A stretch of 64,000 nt of DNA from Aeromicrobium wangtongii (GTDB taxonomy: Bacteria > Actinomycetota > Actinomycetes > Propionibacteriales > Nocardioidaceae), in NCBI RefSeq assembly GCF_024584515.1, contig NZ_CP102173.1:806001-870000 (forward strand), in the 5' to 3' direction. A program made the translations under genes and the position numbers. Of the stretch, positions 42,873 to 50,915 are shown piece after piece. Position 1 is the stretch's first letter, and each line of letters starts with the position of its first letter. The notes beneath the pieces are model-generated. The model worked only from the letters and a program-made list of their open reading frames with translations. It was not told the origin of the DNA and did not search any database.

Positions 42873-43736
42873 ATGGACTCCCCACTCACCACCGTCGGCC
42901 TGCCGGTTGCGCTCGGGATCATCATGTTCGGACTCGGCCTGTCGCTGACCGTCGCCGACTTCCAGCGGGTGCGCCGCCATCCCCGCGCGGTCGCCATCGC
43001 GCTGGTGTGTCAGCTGCTGGTCCTGCCCGTGGTGTGCCTCGGCCTGGTCGTGCTGCTGGACCTGCCGCCGCTGCTCGGCATCGGGATGCTCCTGCTCGCG
43101 GCCTCCCCGGGAGGCACCAGCGCCAACCTGTTCAGCCACCTGTTCCACGGCGACGTCGCGCTCAACGTGACGCTGACCGCGATCAACTCGATCATCGCGA
43201 TCTTCACGCTGCCGATCATCACGAATCTCGCGATCGCGTACTACGACCGCGAGGACTCGGTGTCGCTGCAGTTCTCGAAGGTCGTCGAGGTGTTCGCGGT
43301 CGTGCTCGTGCCGGTGCTGCTGGGCATGCTGGTCCGGTCCCGGCGGCCCGGCATCGCCGCCGGTGCGGACAAGCCGGTCCGCATCGGCTCGGCCGTCATC
43401 CTTGCCGTGCTCGTGATCGGCATCCTGGTCGACCAACGGGACAAGATCGGCGAGTACTTCGGCGACGTGGGACTCGCGACGGGCCTGTTCTGCGCGATCA
43501 GCCTCGTCGTCGGCTACGTCGTGCCGAAGCTGCTGGGCGTCACGGAGGCGCAGGCCATCGCCTCGTCGATGGAGATCGGCGTGCACAATGCGACGCTCGC
43601 GATCTACATCGCGGTCGAGGTCCTCGACACCACCGAGATCTCCGTGCCTGCGGCGGTCTACTCGATCTTCATGTTCGCGTTCGCGGGCCTCTGGGGGTAC
43701 CTGCTCTCCCGCCGCACCGCGAAGGTCGCGGTCTAG
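42873..43736 (+). CDS. Bile acid:sodium symporter family transporter
   Basis: A 287-residue SBF-family transporter with nine to ten helices. LLAASPGGTSANLFSHLF and EIGVHNATLAIYIA are the two sodium-site crossover motifs. Bacterial homologs carry pantoate, bicarbonate or organic acids; bile acid is unlikely. Its TAG stop shares the palindrome CTAG with the convergent oxidase stop. Confidence 0.9.
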   Translation: MDSPLTTVGLPVALGIIMFGLGLSLTVADFQRVRRHPRAVAIALVCQLLVLPVVCLGLVVLLDLPPLLGIGMLLLAASPGGTSANLFSHLFHGDVALNVTLTAINSIIAIFTLPIITNLAIAYYDREDSVSLQFSKVVEVFAVVLVPVLLGMLVRSRRPGIAAGADKPVRIGSAVILAVLVIGILVDQRDKIGEYFGDVGLATGLFCAISLVVGYVVPKLLGVTEAQAIASSMEIGVHNATLAIYIAVEVLDTTEISVPAAVYSIFMFAFAGLWGYLLSRRTAKVAV

Positions 43737-44983
43737 TCCTCGCTGCGTCCCAGCCACCCGTCGGTGAGCCTGTTGCGGAACACCCCGTCCGGGTCGAGCC
43801 GCTCGGCCAGCGCACGGAACTCCGGCAACCGTGGATAGGCCGCGAGCAGCCGTTCCGGCGTCGTCTCGAACACCTTGCCCCAGTGCGGCCTGGCCGCGAA
43901 CGGGGCCAGCGCGTCGTCGAGCAGGGGCAGGAAGGCCGTGACCGCGGGGACGTCGAGCCGCCAGGTGAAGTGCAGCGCGACGCTGTCCCGGCCGCGGCTG
44001 GGGCTGAGCCACAGGCCGTCGGCCGCGATCGTGCGGATCTCCGAGACCAGCAGGATCGGCGCGAGCCGCTCGCGCAGCGCCCGGACGGACGCGATCGCGT
44101 CCAGGGCGTCGGTGCGGGCGACCAGGTACTCGGTCTGCAGCTCGTCGCCGTCGCTGGGGGTGAACTCCAGCCGGAAGTGCGGGAGGCGGTCCCACCACGG
44201 GCCGGGCAGGCCGAGCTGCCGGGTCGTCGCGCCGGGATCGACGCCGGGCAGCGGGTGCAGCTCCTGCGTGGCGACCTGTGCGCCGAACAGCTCGGTGACC
44301 GGGGGCGCGTCCGTGCGGGACTTGGTCCAGATCTGGTGTGGGCCGGTATCGCTCCAGTCCGTGTACATGCTGACGCTGTAGGCGCTGGAGGTGATCTCGT
44401 CGAAGTGCTCGGCGACCTCGGCCCACGGCAGGTGCTCGAACAGGTCCTGCTGCATCCAGAACGTCGGGACGATGTCGAGCGTCACGGCGGTCACGACGCC
44501 GAGCACGCCCCATGACACGACCATGCCCTCGAAGTCTGGGTCGCCGCGACGGACGTCCATGAGCTCTCCATCGGCCGTCACGAGCCGCAGCCCGGCGACG
44601 GCGGCGGCGAGGCTGTGGTTGCGGTCGCCCGACCCGTGCGTCCCGGTCGCGATCGCGCCGGCCACGGAGATGTGCGGCAGCGAGGCGAGATTGGGCAGCG
44701 CCCAGCCCGCGGCGTCCAGCTGCTCGACCAGCTCGCCGTAGCGCAGGCCCGCCGAGACGGTGACCTCGCGCGCCTGCTCGTCGATGTCGACGACGACCGG
44801 CAGGTGCGCGACCGACACCTGGGCGTCGTCGGTGTCGGCGATGCGGTTGAACGAGTGCCGCGAGCCCAGCGGGCGCAGCCGCGACGCAGATGCCACGATC
44901 TCGCGCAGCTCGTCGACCGTGGCCGGCTCGTGGAGCGAGGTCGCGCCGTACGTCAGGTTGCCTGCCCAGTTGGTCCCGGTCAC
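43733..44983 (-). CDS. Alditol oxidase (AldO/xylitol oxidase type)
   Basis: A 416-residue FAD oxidase close to Streptomyces AldO (418 residues), which oxidises xylitol and sorbitol with release of hydrogen peroxide. FAD is expected on the histidine of GSRHSFN; LPHISVAGAIATGTHGSG, SEIRTIAADGLWLSP (Glu and Arg of the active site) and RPHWGKVFE (Lys) are conserved. GTG 44983 is chosen: it follows CACACT at 6 nt and gives the AldO-like start VTGTNWAGNLT. A GTG at 45016, coupled to the ABC-F stop by GTGA, would add 11 residues. Confidence 0.93.
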   Translation of the reverse strand: MTGTNWAGNLTYGATSLHEPATVDELREIVASASRLRPLGSRHSFNRIADTDDAQVSVAHLPVVVDIDEQAREVTVSAGLRYGELVEQLDAAGWALPNLASLPHISVAGAIATGTHGSGDRNHSLAAAVAGLRLVTADGELMDVRRGDPDFEGMVVSWGVLGVVTAVTLDIVPTFWMQQDLFEHLPWAEVAEHFDEITSSAYSVSMYTDWSDTGPHQIWTKSRTDAPPVTELFGAQVATQELHPLPGVDPGATTRQLGLPGPWWDRLPHFRLEFTPSDGDELQTEYLVARTDALDAIASVRALRERLAPILLVSEIRTIAADGLWLSPSRGRDSVALHFTWRLDVPAVTAFLPLLDDALAPFAARPHWGKVFETTPERLLAAYPRLPEFRALAERLDPDGVFRNRLTDGWLGRSED

Positions 44984-44996
44984 CGGTCCAGTGTGC
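44951..44996. repeat. Copy B of the promoter-plus-start duplication
   Basis: 46 bp covering the oxidase start codon, first 11 codons and the CACACT hexamer; partner of 42125-42171. Because the oxidase family normally starts TNWAGN, this is the ancestral copy. Confidence 0.9.
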
Positions 44997-45012
44997 GCCG
45001 CTGCCGGTGACG

Positions 45013-46590
45013 TCACATCTCGAGGCGCCGGGTCAGCTCGAGGTCGTCGAGGAACCGCTCGTCATGACTCACGACGACGAGTGCCCCGCGGTACGACCGC
45101 AGCGCGTCGACGAGGTGCCGGATGCTGGGCAGGTCGAGGTTGTTGGTGGGCTCGTCCAGCAGCAGGAGCTGCGGGGCGGGCTCGGCCAGCAGCAGACAGG
45201 CCAGCGTGGCCCGAAGGCGCTCGCCACCGGAGAGCGTCGCTGCGAGCTGGTTGGCGGCGCGGCCCCGGAACAGGAACCTGGCCAGCCGCGACCGGCGCTG
45301 TGTCTCGCTGGCTTCCGGTGCGATGGCCGCGATGTTGTCGGCGACGGTCAGCGACTCGTCGAGGACGTCCATGCGTTGCGGCAGGTGGCGGATCGGCACC
45401 ATCACCTCGACCGTCCCGCCTGTCGGCTGCAGCTCGCCGGCGACGGTGCGCAGCAGCGAGGTCTTGCCGCTGCCGTTGGGGCCGGTCAGGCCGATGCGCT
45501 CCGGTCCGCGGACGTCCAGGTCCAGGATCGTACGGCCGTGCGGGGCGCGCAGCTCCCGCGCGATGAGCACCGTCCGCCCCGGCGGCACCGCCGTCTGTGG
45601 CAGGTCGACGTGGATCTCCCGGTCGTCACGCAGCCGGGACTCCGCATCCTCGAGCCGGGCACCGGCAGCTTCCGCCCGGCCCTCGTGCAGGCCACTGAGC
45701 TTGCCGGCGGCCACCTCCGCGGAGCGCTTGCGGTTGCCCATGACGATCTTGGGCTCCCGCTTCTGGTCGTACATCTTCTGCCCGTACCGACGCCGGTGCG
45801 CCAGCTTGCTGTGGGTCTGCAGCAGCTCGCGCTGCTCGGCTCGCAGGTCCGCCTCGGCATTCCGGACCGCCCGCGCGGCAGCGTCCTGCTCGACGGCGAC
45901 CGCCGCCTCGTAGTCGTCGTAGCCGCCTCCGTACCAGGTGACGACGCCCTCGCGGAGCTCGGCGATGTCGTCCATCGTGTTCAGCAGCGCACGGTCGTGG
46001 CTGACGACCAGGAGCGTCCCGCGCCAGGACGAGATCACGTCGACGAGCCGCTCGCGCGCGGACCGGTCCAGGTTGTTGGTGGGCTCGTCCAGCAGCAGCA
46101 CCGACGGTCGGCGCAGCAGCAGCGCGGTCAGCGACAGCAGCACCAGCTCGCCGCCCGAGAGCGACCCCACGGGGCGGTCGAGGGTGAGGTGCCCCAAGCC
46201 CAGCCGGGACAGCTCGGCGGTGGTGCGCTCGGCGATGTCCCAGTCGTCGCCGATGAGGTCGACGTCGTCCTGATAAAACTCGCCGGCGTCCATGCGCTCG
46301 AGGGCCGCCAGCGTCGGCGCGACGCCGAGGACGTCCGCGACCGGGCGGGAGGGTTCCGTGCCGGGGTCCTGCCGCAGGTACGCGAGCGAGCCGTCCACGG
46401 CGATCGTGCCGGCCTGCGCCTCGAGGCGCCCGGCGATCAGGCGAAGCAGGGTCGACTTGCCCGAGCCGTTGATCCCGACCAGACCGTGCCGGCCGGGGCG
46501 GCCGGTGGACAGGTCGAGACCGTGGACGACGACGGTGCCGTCCGGCCAGGCGAAGTGCAGATCGGTGATCGAGATGGAGGTGTGGGCCAT
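45013..46590 (-). CDS. ABC-F ATPase with two nucleotide-binding domains
   Basis: A 525-residue soluble ABC-F protein. Domain 1 has [22 protein letters not shown] and LLLDEPTNNLD; domain 2 has GPNGSGKTSLL, LSGGERLRATL and LLLLDEPTNNLD; a basic linker (HSKLAHRRRYGQKMYDQKREP region) lies between. ABC-F proteins act on the ribosome E-site; this branch resembles macrolide-resistance-like and translation-factor members. A leader hairpin upstream hints at attenuation. Confidence 0.92.
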   Translation of the reverse strand: MAHTSISITDLHFAWPDGTVVVHGLDLSTGRPGRHGLVGINGSGKSTLLRLIAGRLEAQAGTIAVDGSLAYLRQDPGTEPSRPVADVLGVAPTLAALERMDAGEFYQDDVDLIGDDWDIAERTTAELSRLGLGHLTLDRPVGSLSGGELVLLSLTALLLRRPSVLLLDEPTNNLDRSARERLVDVISSWRGTLLVVSHDRALLNTMDDIAELREGVVTWYGGGYDDYEAAVAVEQDAAARAVRNAEADLRAEQRELLQTHSKLAHRRRYGQKMYDQKREPKIVMGNRKRSAEVAAGKLSGLHEGRAEAAGARLEDAESRLRDDREIHVDLPQTAVPPGRTVLIARELRAPHGRTILDLDVRGPERIGLTGPNGSGKTSLLRTVAGELQPTGGTVEVMVPIRHLPQRMDVLDESLTVADNIAAIAPEASETQRRSRLARFLFRGRAANQLAATLSGGERLRATLACLLLAEPAPQLLLLDEPTNNLDLPSIRHLVDALRSYRGALVVVSHDERFLDDLELTRRLEM

Positions 46591-46620
46591 GCGTGCGCTC
46601 CGAGAGGTCGTGGGATCGCG

Positions 46621-46645
46621 CGCACCGTCGGCATCGACCGGTGCG
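46621..46645 (-). promoter_or_regulatory. Leader hairpin upstream of the ABC-F gene
   Basis: CGCACCG (46621-46627) and CGGTGCG (46639-46645) form a 7-bp stem with an 11-nt loop, 31 nt before the ATG. ABC-F genes are often attenuated by leader structures; no leader peptide is evident. Confidence 0.3.
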
Positions 46646-46712
46646 GGCGGGGGACTGACCTCAGAGCTTCAACGGACGCTGACCTCGTGGTGGGGGGATG
46701 GTGCTTCCGGCC

Positions 46713-46718
46713 TACGAT
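46713..46718 (+). promoter_or_regulatory. -10 element (TACGAT) of the small 89-residue gene, leaderless
   Basis: TACGAT lies 6 nt before the ATG at 46725. Confidence 0.6.
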
Positions 46719-46724
46719 ACCGGC

Positions 46725-46994
46725 ATGTCCGCGGTGTACTTCGATTCCGATGACGACGCCACCGAGCTGGTCGCAGCGCTGGAGGCCGAGGGGTACACGA
46801 CGACCTTGGAGCGGGAGGCGTTCGCCGGCGAGGAGGACTGGGAGGACCGGGCCTGGGTGCTCGTCGTGACGCCGTTCGACGACCGGGTCGTCGAGCTGGT
46901 CGACGCCTCCGACGGCTGGATGCCCGGCGACGAACGGGCGCCTGTCGCCCCGCCGGAGCTGCCCCAGCAGCCGAAGCGCCTCAAGAAGGGCTGA
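46725..46994 (+). CDS. Conserved-looking small acidic protein
   Basis: An 89-residue acidic protein (YFDSDDDATELVAALEAEGY, then WVLVVTPFDDRVVELVD) with a proline-rich, lysine-ended tail. The alternation of helix and strand suggests a small ferredoxin-like fold. No family name known to me. The leaderless promoter sets the start. Confidence 0.7.
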   Translation: MSAVYFDSDDDATELVAALEAEGYTTTLEREAFAGEEDWEDRAWVLVVTPFDDRVVELVDASDGWMPGDERAPVAPPELPQQPKRLKKG

Positions 46995-46999
46995 GCGCG

Positions 47000-49081
47000 T
47001 CAGGCCCCCAGGTGCTCCTTGAGGAACTGCAGCTGCAGCAGCTTGAGGTTCTCGGCCACGACCTCCTGCGGCGTCATGTGGGTGACGCCCGACAGCGGCA
47101 GCACGGTGTGCGGGCGTCCCGCGGCCAGCAACGCCGACGACAGCCGCAGCGTGTGCGCCGCGACGACGTTGTCGTCGGCGAGGCCATGGATGATCATCAG
47201 CGGACGCTCCAGCTGCGGGGCCAGGGGGATCAGAGAGTTGCGGTCGTAGACCTCCGGCTGGGTGTTCGGGTCGCCGAGGTACCGCTCGGTGTAGCAGGTG
47301 TCGTACAGGCGCCACTCGGTCACGGGCGCTCCTGCGACGGCCGCGTGGAAGACGTCCGGGCGCTGCAGCACCGCCAGCGCCGAGAGGTAGCCGCCGTACG
47401 ACCAGCCGGTGATGCCGACCCGTGAGGTGTCGACGTCGTCGGGGTACGCCGCGGCAACGGCGTGCAGGGCGACGACCTGGTCGTCCAGCGTGACGGTCGC
47501 GAACTCGTGCAGGACGGCGCGCTCCCACGCGTGGCCGCGTCCGGGGGTGCCGCGTCCGTCGGCGACGACGACGCAGAAGCCCTGGTCGGCCAGCCACTGC
47601 GCCTCGAGGAATGCGCGCGCCGACGACAGCACGCGCTGCGCGTGCGGGCCGCCGTAGGGATCCATGAGGACCGGCAGCCGGCGCGAGCCCGGCTGGTGGT
47701 CGCGCGGGAACAGCACCGCAGTGCGCAGCTTGTCGTCTCCGGCGTGCAGCAGGGTGACCGACGGCTCCAGCGGGGCAGGCTCGGCCAGCACCCGGATCGC
47801 CGCGGGTGCGGCGTCCTCGCGGTGAACCGTGACGGTCGTCCCGACCACGTCGAGCCCCGATCGGACGACCACGGTGGTCGGGCCGCCCACCACGGCCCCG
47901 TGCACCGCGGCGCCATCGGTCAGCGGCGTGACCGTGCCGTCCAGGCCGAAGCGGACGACCTGGATCTCGGTCGGCTCCTGCGACGCCGTCGCGATCACGG
48001 AGTCGGCGAAGATCTCCACGACCGAGCGCACCTGCCAGCCGTCGGGGGTGACGGGCGAGCCCTCCACCACGACCCGGCGCCAGCCGTCGACGTCGTCGAC
48101 CGTCGCGAGCCGGCCGTCGGGCAGGAACCGCGGCGCGGACGACAGCTCAACCCAGGCCTCGTCGCGCAGCTCGCGCAGCACCGTCGTGGCGCCGGTCGCG
48201 ATGTCGACCGACAGGACCTGCGACGCCTTCTGGTCACGGCTCAGCACCTGCAGCAAGGGAGCGCCGTCCGCCGTCCACGTCACCCGGCCGAGGTACTCGT
48301 AGGCGTTCCGGTCCCAGACGATCTCGGTGCGGCTGCCGTCGAGACCGACGTGCCACAGGGTCACCTCGGCGTTGGGGGTGCCCGCCGCCGGGTAGCGCTG
48401 GGCGACCGGCTCGCGGTCCGGGTTCTCCGGGTCGGCGATGTGCCACGTCTGGACGGGGGCGTCGTCGAAGCGCTCGACCAGCAGCGACGAGCCGTCGGGC
48501 GCCCACCAGAACCCGCGGTAGCGCTCCATCTCCTCCGCAGCGATGAACTCGGCCTGGCCCCACACCTGGGTGTCGGTCTCCGGCGACACCAGGGCCCGCT
48601 CGCCCTTGCCGTCCACGCCGATGACCCGCAGCGCCCCGCCCGAGGCGTAGGCGATGCGGCGTCCGGTGGGGTCGAGGCGCGGGTCGATCACGGCACCGAC
48701 GCTGGGCAGCGCGGTGACGGCCTTCGCGCCGAGGTGGACCGCCCACAACCGGCCGGACAGGGCGAAGCACGCCCACCGCCCGGTGTCGTCGACGTCGTAG
48801 GCGACCAGCCCGGCGGCCGACTCGCGGCTGCGCTCGCGCCGCGAACGCTCCTCGGCCGACAGCTGCTCGCCGTCCTCGCCCAGCAGGGCGACCGGGTCGA
48901 CCAGCAGCGACTCGGAGCCGGACTCGACATCGTGCTCCCACAGCTGTCCGGTGCGGGTGACGCCGTCGGGTGTCCGGATGAACCGGACCGTGCTGCCGTC
49001 CGGCGACACCGTGATGTTGCGCGGGATCCCGAGCGTGAAGCGCAGGGTGCGGGCGGCCAGTCGGGGATAGGAGACGCTCAT
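47000..49081 (-). CDS. S9 prolyl oligopeptidase / dipeptidyl peptidase IV family protein
   Basis: A 693-residue serine peptidase with an N-terminal beta-propeller (residues 1-430) and a C-terminal alpha/beta hydrolase domain. Ser561 lies in GWSYGGYLSAL, with Asp in HGLADDNVV and His in SGVTHMTP. The SAGEFIAAEEMERYRGFWW-like segment (QAEFIAAEEMERYRGFWW) carries the double Glu motif of DPP IV enzymes that binds the peptide N-terminus. No signal peptide, so probably cytoplasmic. Confidence 0.92.
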   Translation of the reverse strand: MSVSYPRLAARTLRFTLGIPRNITVSPDGSTVRFIRTPDGVTRTGQLWEHDVESGSESLLVDPVALLGEDGEQLSAEERSRRERSRESAAGLVAYDVDDTGRWACFALSGRLWAVHLGAKAVTALPSVGAVIDPRLDPTGRRIAYASGGALRVIGVDGKGERALVSPETDTQVWGQAEFIAAEEMERYRGFWWAPDGSSLLVERFDDAPVQTWHIADPENPDREPVAQRYPAAGTPNAEVTLWHVGLDGSRTEIVWDRNAYEYLGRVTWTADGAPLLQVLSRDQKASQVLSVDIATGATTVLRELRDEAWVELSSAPRFLPDGRLATVDDVDGWRRVVVEGSPVTPDGWQVRSVVEIFADSVIATASQEPTEIQVVRFGLDGTVTPLTDGAAVHGAVVGGPTTVVVRSGLDVVGTTVTVHREDAAPAAIRVLAEPAPLEPSVTLLHAGDDKLRTAVLFPRDHQPGSRRLPVLMDPYGGPHAQRVLSSARAFLEAQWLADQGFCVVVADGRGTPGRGHAWERAVLHEFATVTLDDQVVALHAVAAAYPDDVDTSRVGITGWSYGGYLSALAVLQRPDVFHAAVAGAPVTEWRLYDTCYTERYLGDPNTQPEVYDRNSLIPLAPQLERPLMIIHGLADDNVVAAHTLRLSSALLAAGRPHTVLPLSGVTHMTPQEVVAENLKLLQLQFLKEHLGA

Positions 49082-49091
49082 GCCCCGATCT

Positions 49092-49107
49092 CATCACACA
49101 CGTGATG
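49092..49107. promoter_or_regulatory. Dyad CATCACACACGTGATG between the S9 peptidase and mshB
   Basis: CATCAC and GTGATG form a perfect 6-bp dyad with a 4-bp centre in the divergent promoter region, about 18 bp upstream of the mshB -10. Confidence 0.4.
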
Positions 49108-49124
49108 GGGCGCGACTCGGCCAG

Positions 49125-49130
49125 TAACCT
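49125..49130 (+). promoter_or_regulatory. -10 element of mshB (TAACCT), leaderless
   Basis: TAACCT lies 7 nt before the ATG at 49138. Confidence 0.5.
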
Positions 49131-49137
49131 TGAAGGC

Positions 49138-50043
49138 ATGACCCTGAGTGATCGTCGGCTTCTGCTTGTCCATGCGCACCCTGACGACGAGACCATCGGC
49201 AACGGGGCCACGATGGCCAAGTACGCGGCCGAGGGCGTGGGGGTCACCCTCGTGACGTCCAACCGCGGCGAGATGGGTGAGGTCCTGGTGCCCGATCTGG
49301 AGCACCTGGCCTTCGAGCGGGACAACGGGCTCGGCGCGCACCGCGAGATCGAGCTGGCCGAGGCGATGAAGGCCCTGGGTGTCACCGACCACCGGTTCCT
49401 CGGCGGGCCGGGACGCTTCCACGACTCGGGCATGTCGTGGGCAGAGGACGGCACCGCGACCGCGGCCCACGACGTCCCTGAAGGCGCGTTCTGGCATGCG
49501 GACCTGCTGGTCGCGTCCGATCTGCTGGTCGAGATCATCCGCGAGGTCCGCCCGCACGTGCTGGTGACGTACGACCAGTTCGGCGGCTACGGGCACCCCG
49601 ACCACGTCCAGGCGCACCGGGTCGCGACCTACGCGACCTCGCTGGCCGCCGTCCGCTCGTACAAGCCGGAGCTCGGCGACGCGTGGGACATCCCCAAGGT
49701 CTACTGGTCGGCGATGGCCAAGTCGCAGATGGCCGAGGGCATCCGCGCCATGCGTGAGGGCGGTGACACGACCAGCTTCGAGGGCTGGGACCCGGACAAC
49801 CTGCCGTGGGGATCGGACGACGAGGACCTGGACGCCGTCGTCGACGGGTCCGACTTCGTGGAGGCCAAGATGGCCGCGATGCGCGCACACGCCACCCAGA
49901 TCGCGCTGGACGGGCCGTTCTTCGCCCTGTCCAACAACGCCGGCACGCAGGTGTGGGGCAAGGAGTTCTACCGTCTGGCCAAGGGCAGCCGCGGGCCGGT
50001 CGGCGACTCCGGCCTCGAGGAAGACCTGTTCGCGGGGCTGTAG
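49138..50043 (+). CDS. mshB: N-acetyl-glucosaminyl-inositol deacetylase (mycothiol biosynthesis)
   Basis: A 301-residue zinc deacetylase that makes GlcN-Ins for mycothiol. Zinc ligands are His and Asp of HAHPDDETIGNGAT (H14, D17) and the GGYGHPDHVQAH histidine. The FLGGPGRFHDSGM and YWSAMAKSQMAEGIRAM blocks, and the end LSNNAGTQVWGKEFYRLAKG, fit MshB rather than the conjugate amidase Mca. Confidence 0.92.
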   Translation: MTLSDRRLLLVHAHPDDETIGNGATMAKYAAEGVGVTLVTSNRGEMGEVLVPDLEHLAFERDNGLGAHREIELAEAMKALGVTDHRFLGGPGRFHDSGMSWAEDGTATAAHDVPEGAFWHADLLVASDLLVEIIREVRPHVLVTYDQFGGYGHPDHVQAHRVATYATSLAAVRSYKPELGDAWDIPKVYWSAMAKSQMAEGIRAMREGGDTTSFEGWDPDNLPWGSDDEDLDAVVDGSDFVEAKMAAMRAHATQIALDGPFFALSNNAGTQVWGKEFYRLAKGSRGPVGDSGLEEDLFAGL

Positions 50044-50052
50044 ATCGACGTG

Positions 50053-50385
50053 ATGCGTGCTGCTTTGGTGGTTCTCGGGGCCTACGTGTGCCTGCTCGGT
50101 GCCGTGCTGCACCGGCAGACGTGGCGGGCGGCGGACGTGTCATGGCCGTGGGGACTGGTCGTCGTCCTGGCGCTGACCCTGCTGGTGACCCTGGCGGCGG
50201 GTGGCTTCTCACGCGTCGGGGGCGCGTGGTTCGCGCTCGGCTGGGCGCTGGTCCTGCTGGCCTTGCAGTGGTCGCCGGACGGCAGCTATCTGGTCGCGTC
50301 CGACTGGCTGGGGCTGACATTCACCGGCGGCGGCCTGGGGGCCATCGTCCTGGGCATCTCGATTCACCCTAGGCTGGCGCGATGA
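50053..50385 (+). CDS. Small membrane protein (DUF6113-like)
   Basis: A 110-residue protein with three or four helices downstream of mshB, the usual place of the DUF6113 family in actinomycetes; the family name is from gene order. ATG 50053 is preceded directly by an in-frame GTG, either of which may start. Overlaps the flavin reductase start as ATGA. Confidence 0.65.
   Translation: MRAALVVLGAYVCLLGAVLHRQTWRAADVSWPWGLVVVLALTLLVTLAAGGFSRVGGAWFALGWALVLLALQWSPDGSYLVASDWLGLTFTGGGLGAIVLGISIHPRLAR
50370..50375 (+). promoter_or_regulatory. -10 element (TAGGCT) of the flavin reductase gene, leaderless
   Basis: TAGGCT lies 6 nt before the ATG at 50382, inside the previous gene. Confidence 0.5.
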
Positions 50386-50915
50386 CCGAGATGGTGGACC
50401 AGACAGCATTTCGCGGCGCCCTCGGTCGCTTCGCCAGCGGTGTGACGGTGGTGACGACCGTCCTGGACGGGATCGACCACGCCATGACCGCCAGCGCGTT
50501 CTGCTCGGTGTCGCTCGACCCGCCGCTCGTGCTGGTCTGCTCGCACAAGAGCAGCCGGTTCCACGACGCCGTCCTGGACAGCGGAGTGTGGGGGGTGTCG
50601 ATCCTGGCCGAGGAAGGCATGGCGGCGTCCGCGTGGTTCGCCCACCGGGGCCGGCCGCTGGAGACCCAGTTCGACACCATCGCGCACCGCCGCGGAGACG
50701 CGGGGGTCATCCTGCTCGACCAGTCGCTGGCGTGGCTGGAGTGCACGACGGACAGCGTCGTCGACGGCGGCGACCACACCATCTTGATCGGTGCCGTGAC
50801 GGGGGCCGGGGTGCGCGACGACCTCGACGACCCGCTGCTGTACTACCGCTCGCACTACGGCACGATCGTGCGCTCGCCTGACTCCGAGAAGACCATCGAG
50901 GTGGATGACGCATGA
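50382..50915 (+). CDS. Flavin reductase family protein
   Basis: A 177-residue split-barrel flavin reductase (FMN/FAD:NADH oxidoreductase domain). FASGVTVVTTVLDG, MTASAFCSVSLDPPLVLVC and WFAHRGRPLE are the usual blocks. It probably supplies reduced flavin to a monooxygenase not found here. Coupled to the next gene by ATGA. Confidence 0.9.
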   Translation: MTEMVDQTAFRGALGRFASGVTVVTTVLDGIDHAMTASAFCSVSLDPPLVLVCSHKSSRFHDAVLDSGVWGVSILAEEGMAASAWFAHRGRPLETQFDTIAHRRGDAGVILLDQSLAWLECTTDSVVDGGDHTILIGAVTGAGVRDDLDDPLLYYRSHYGTIVRSPDSEKTIEVDDA

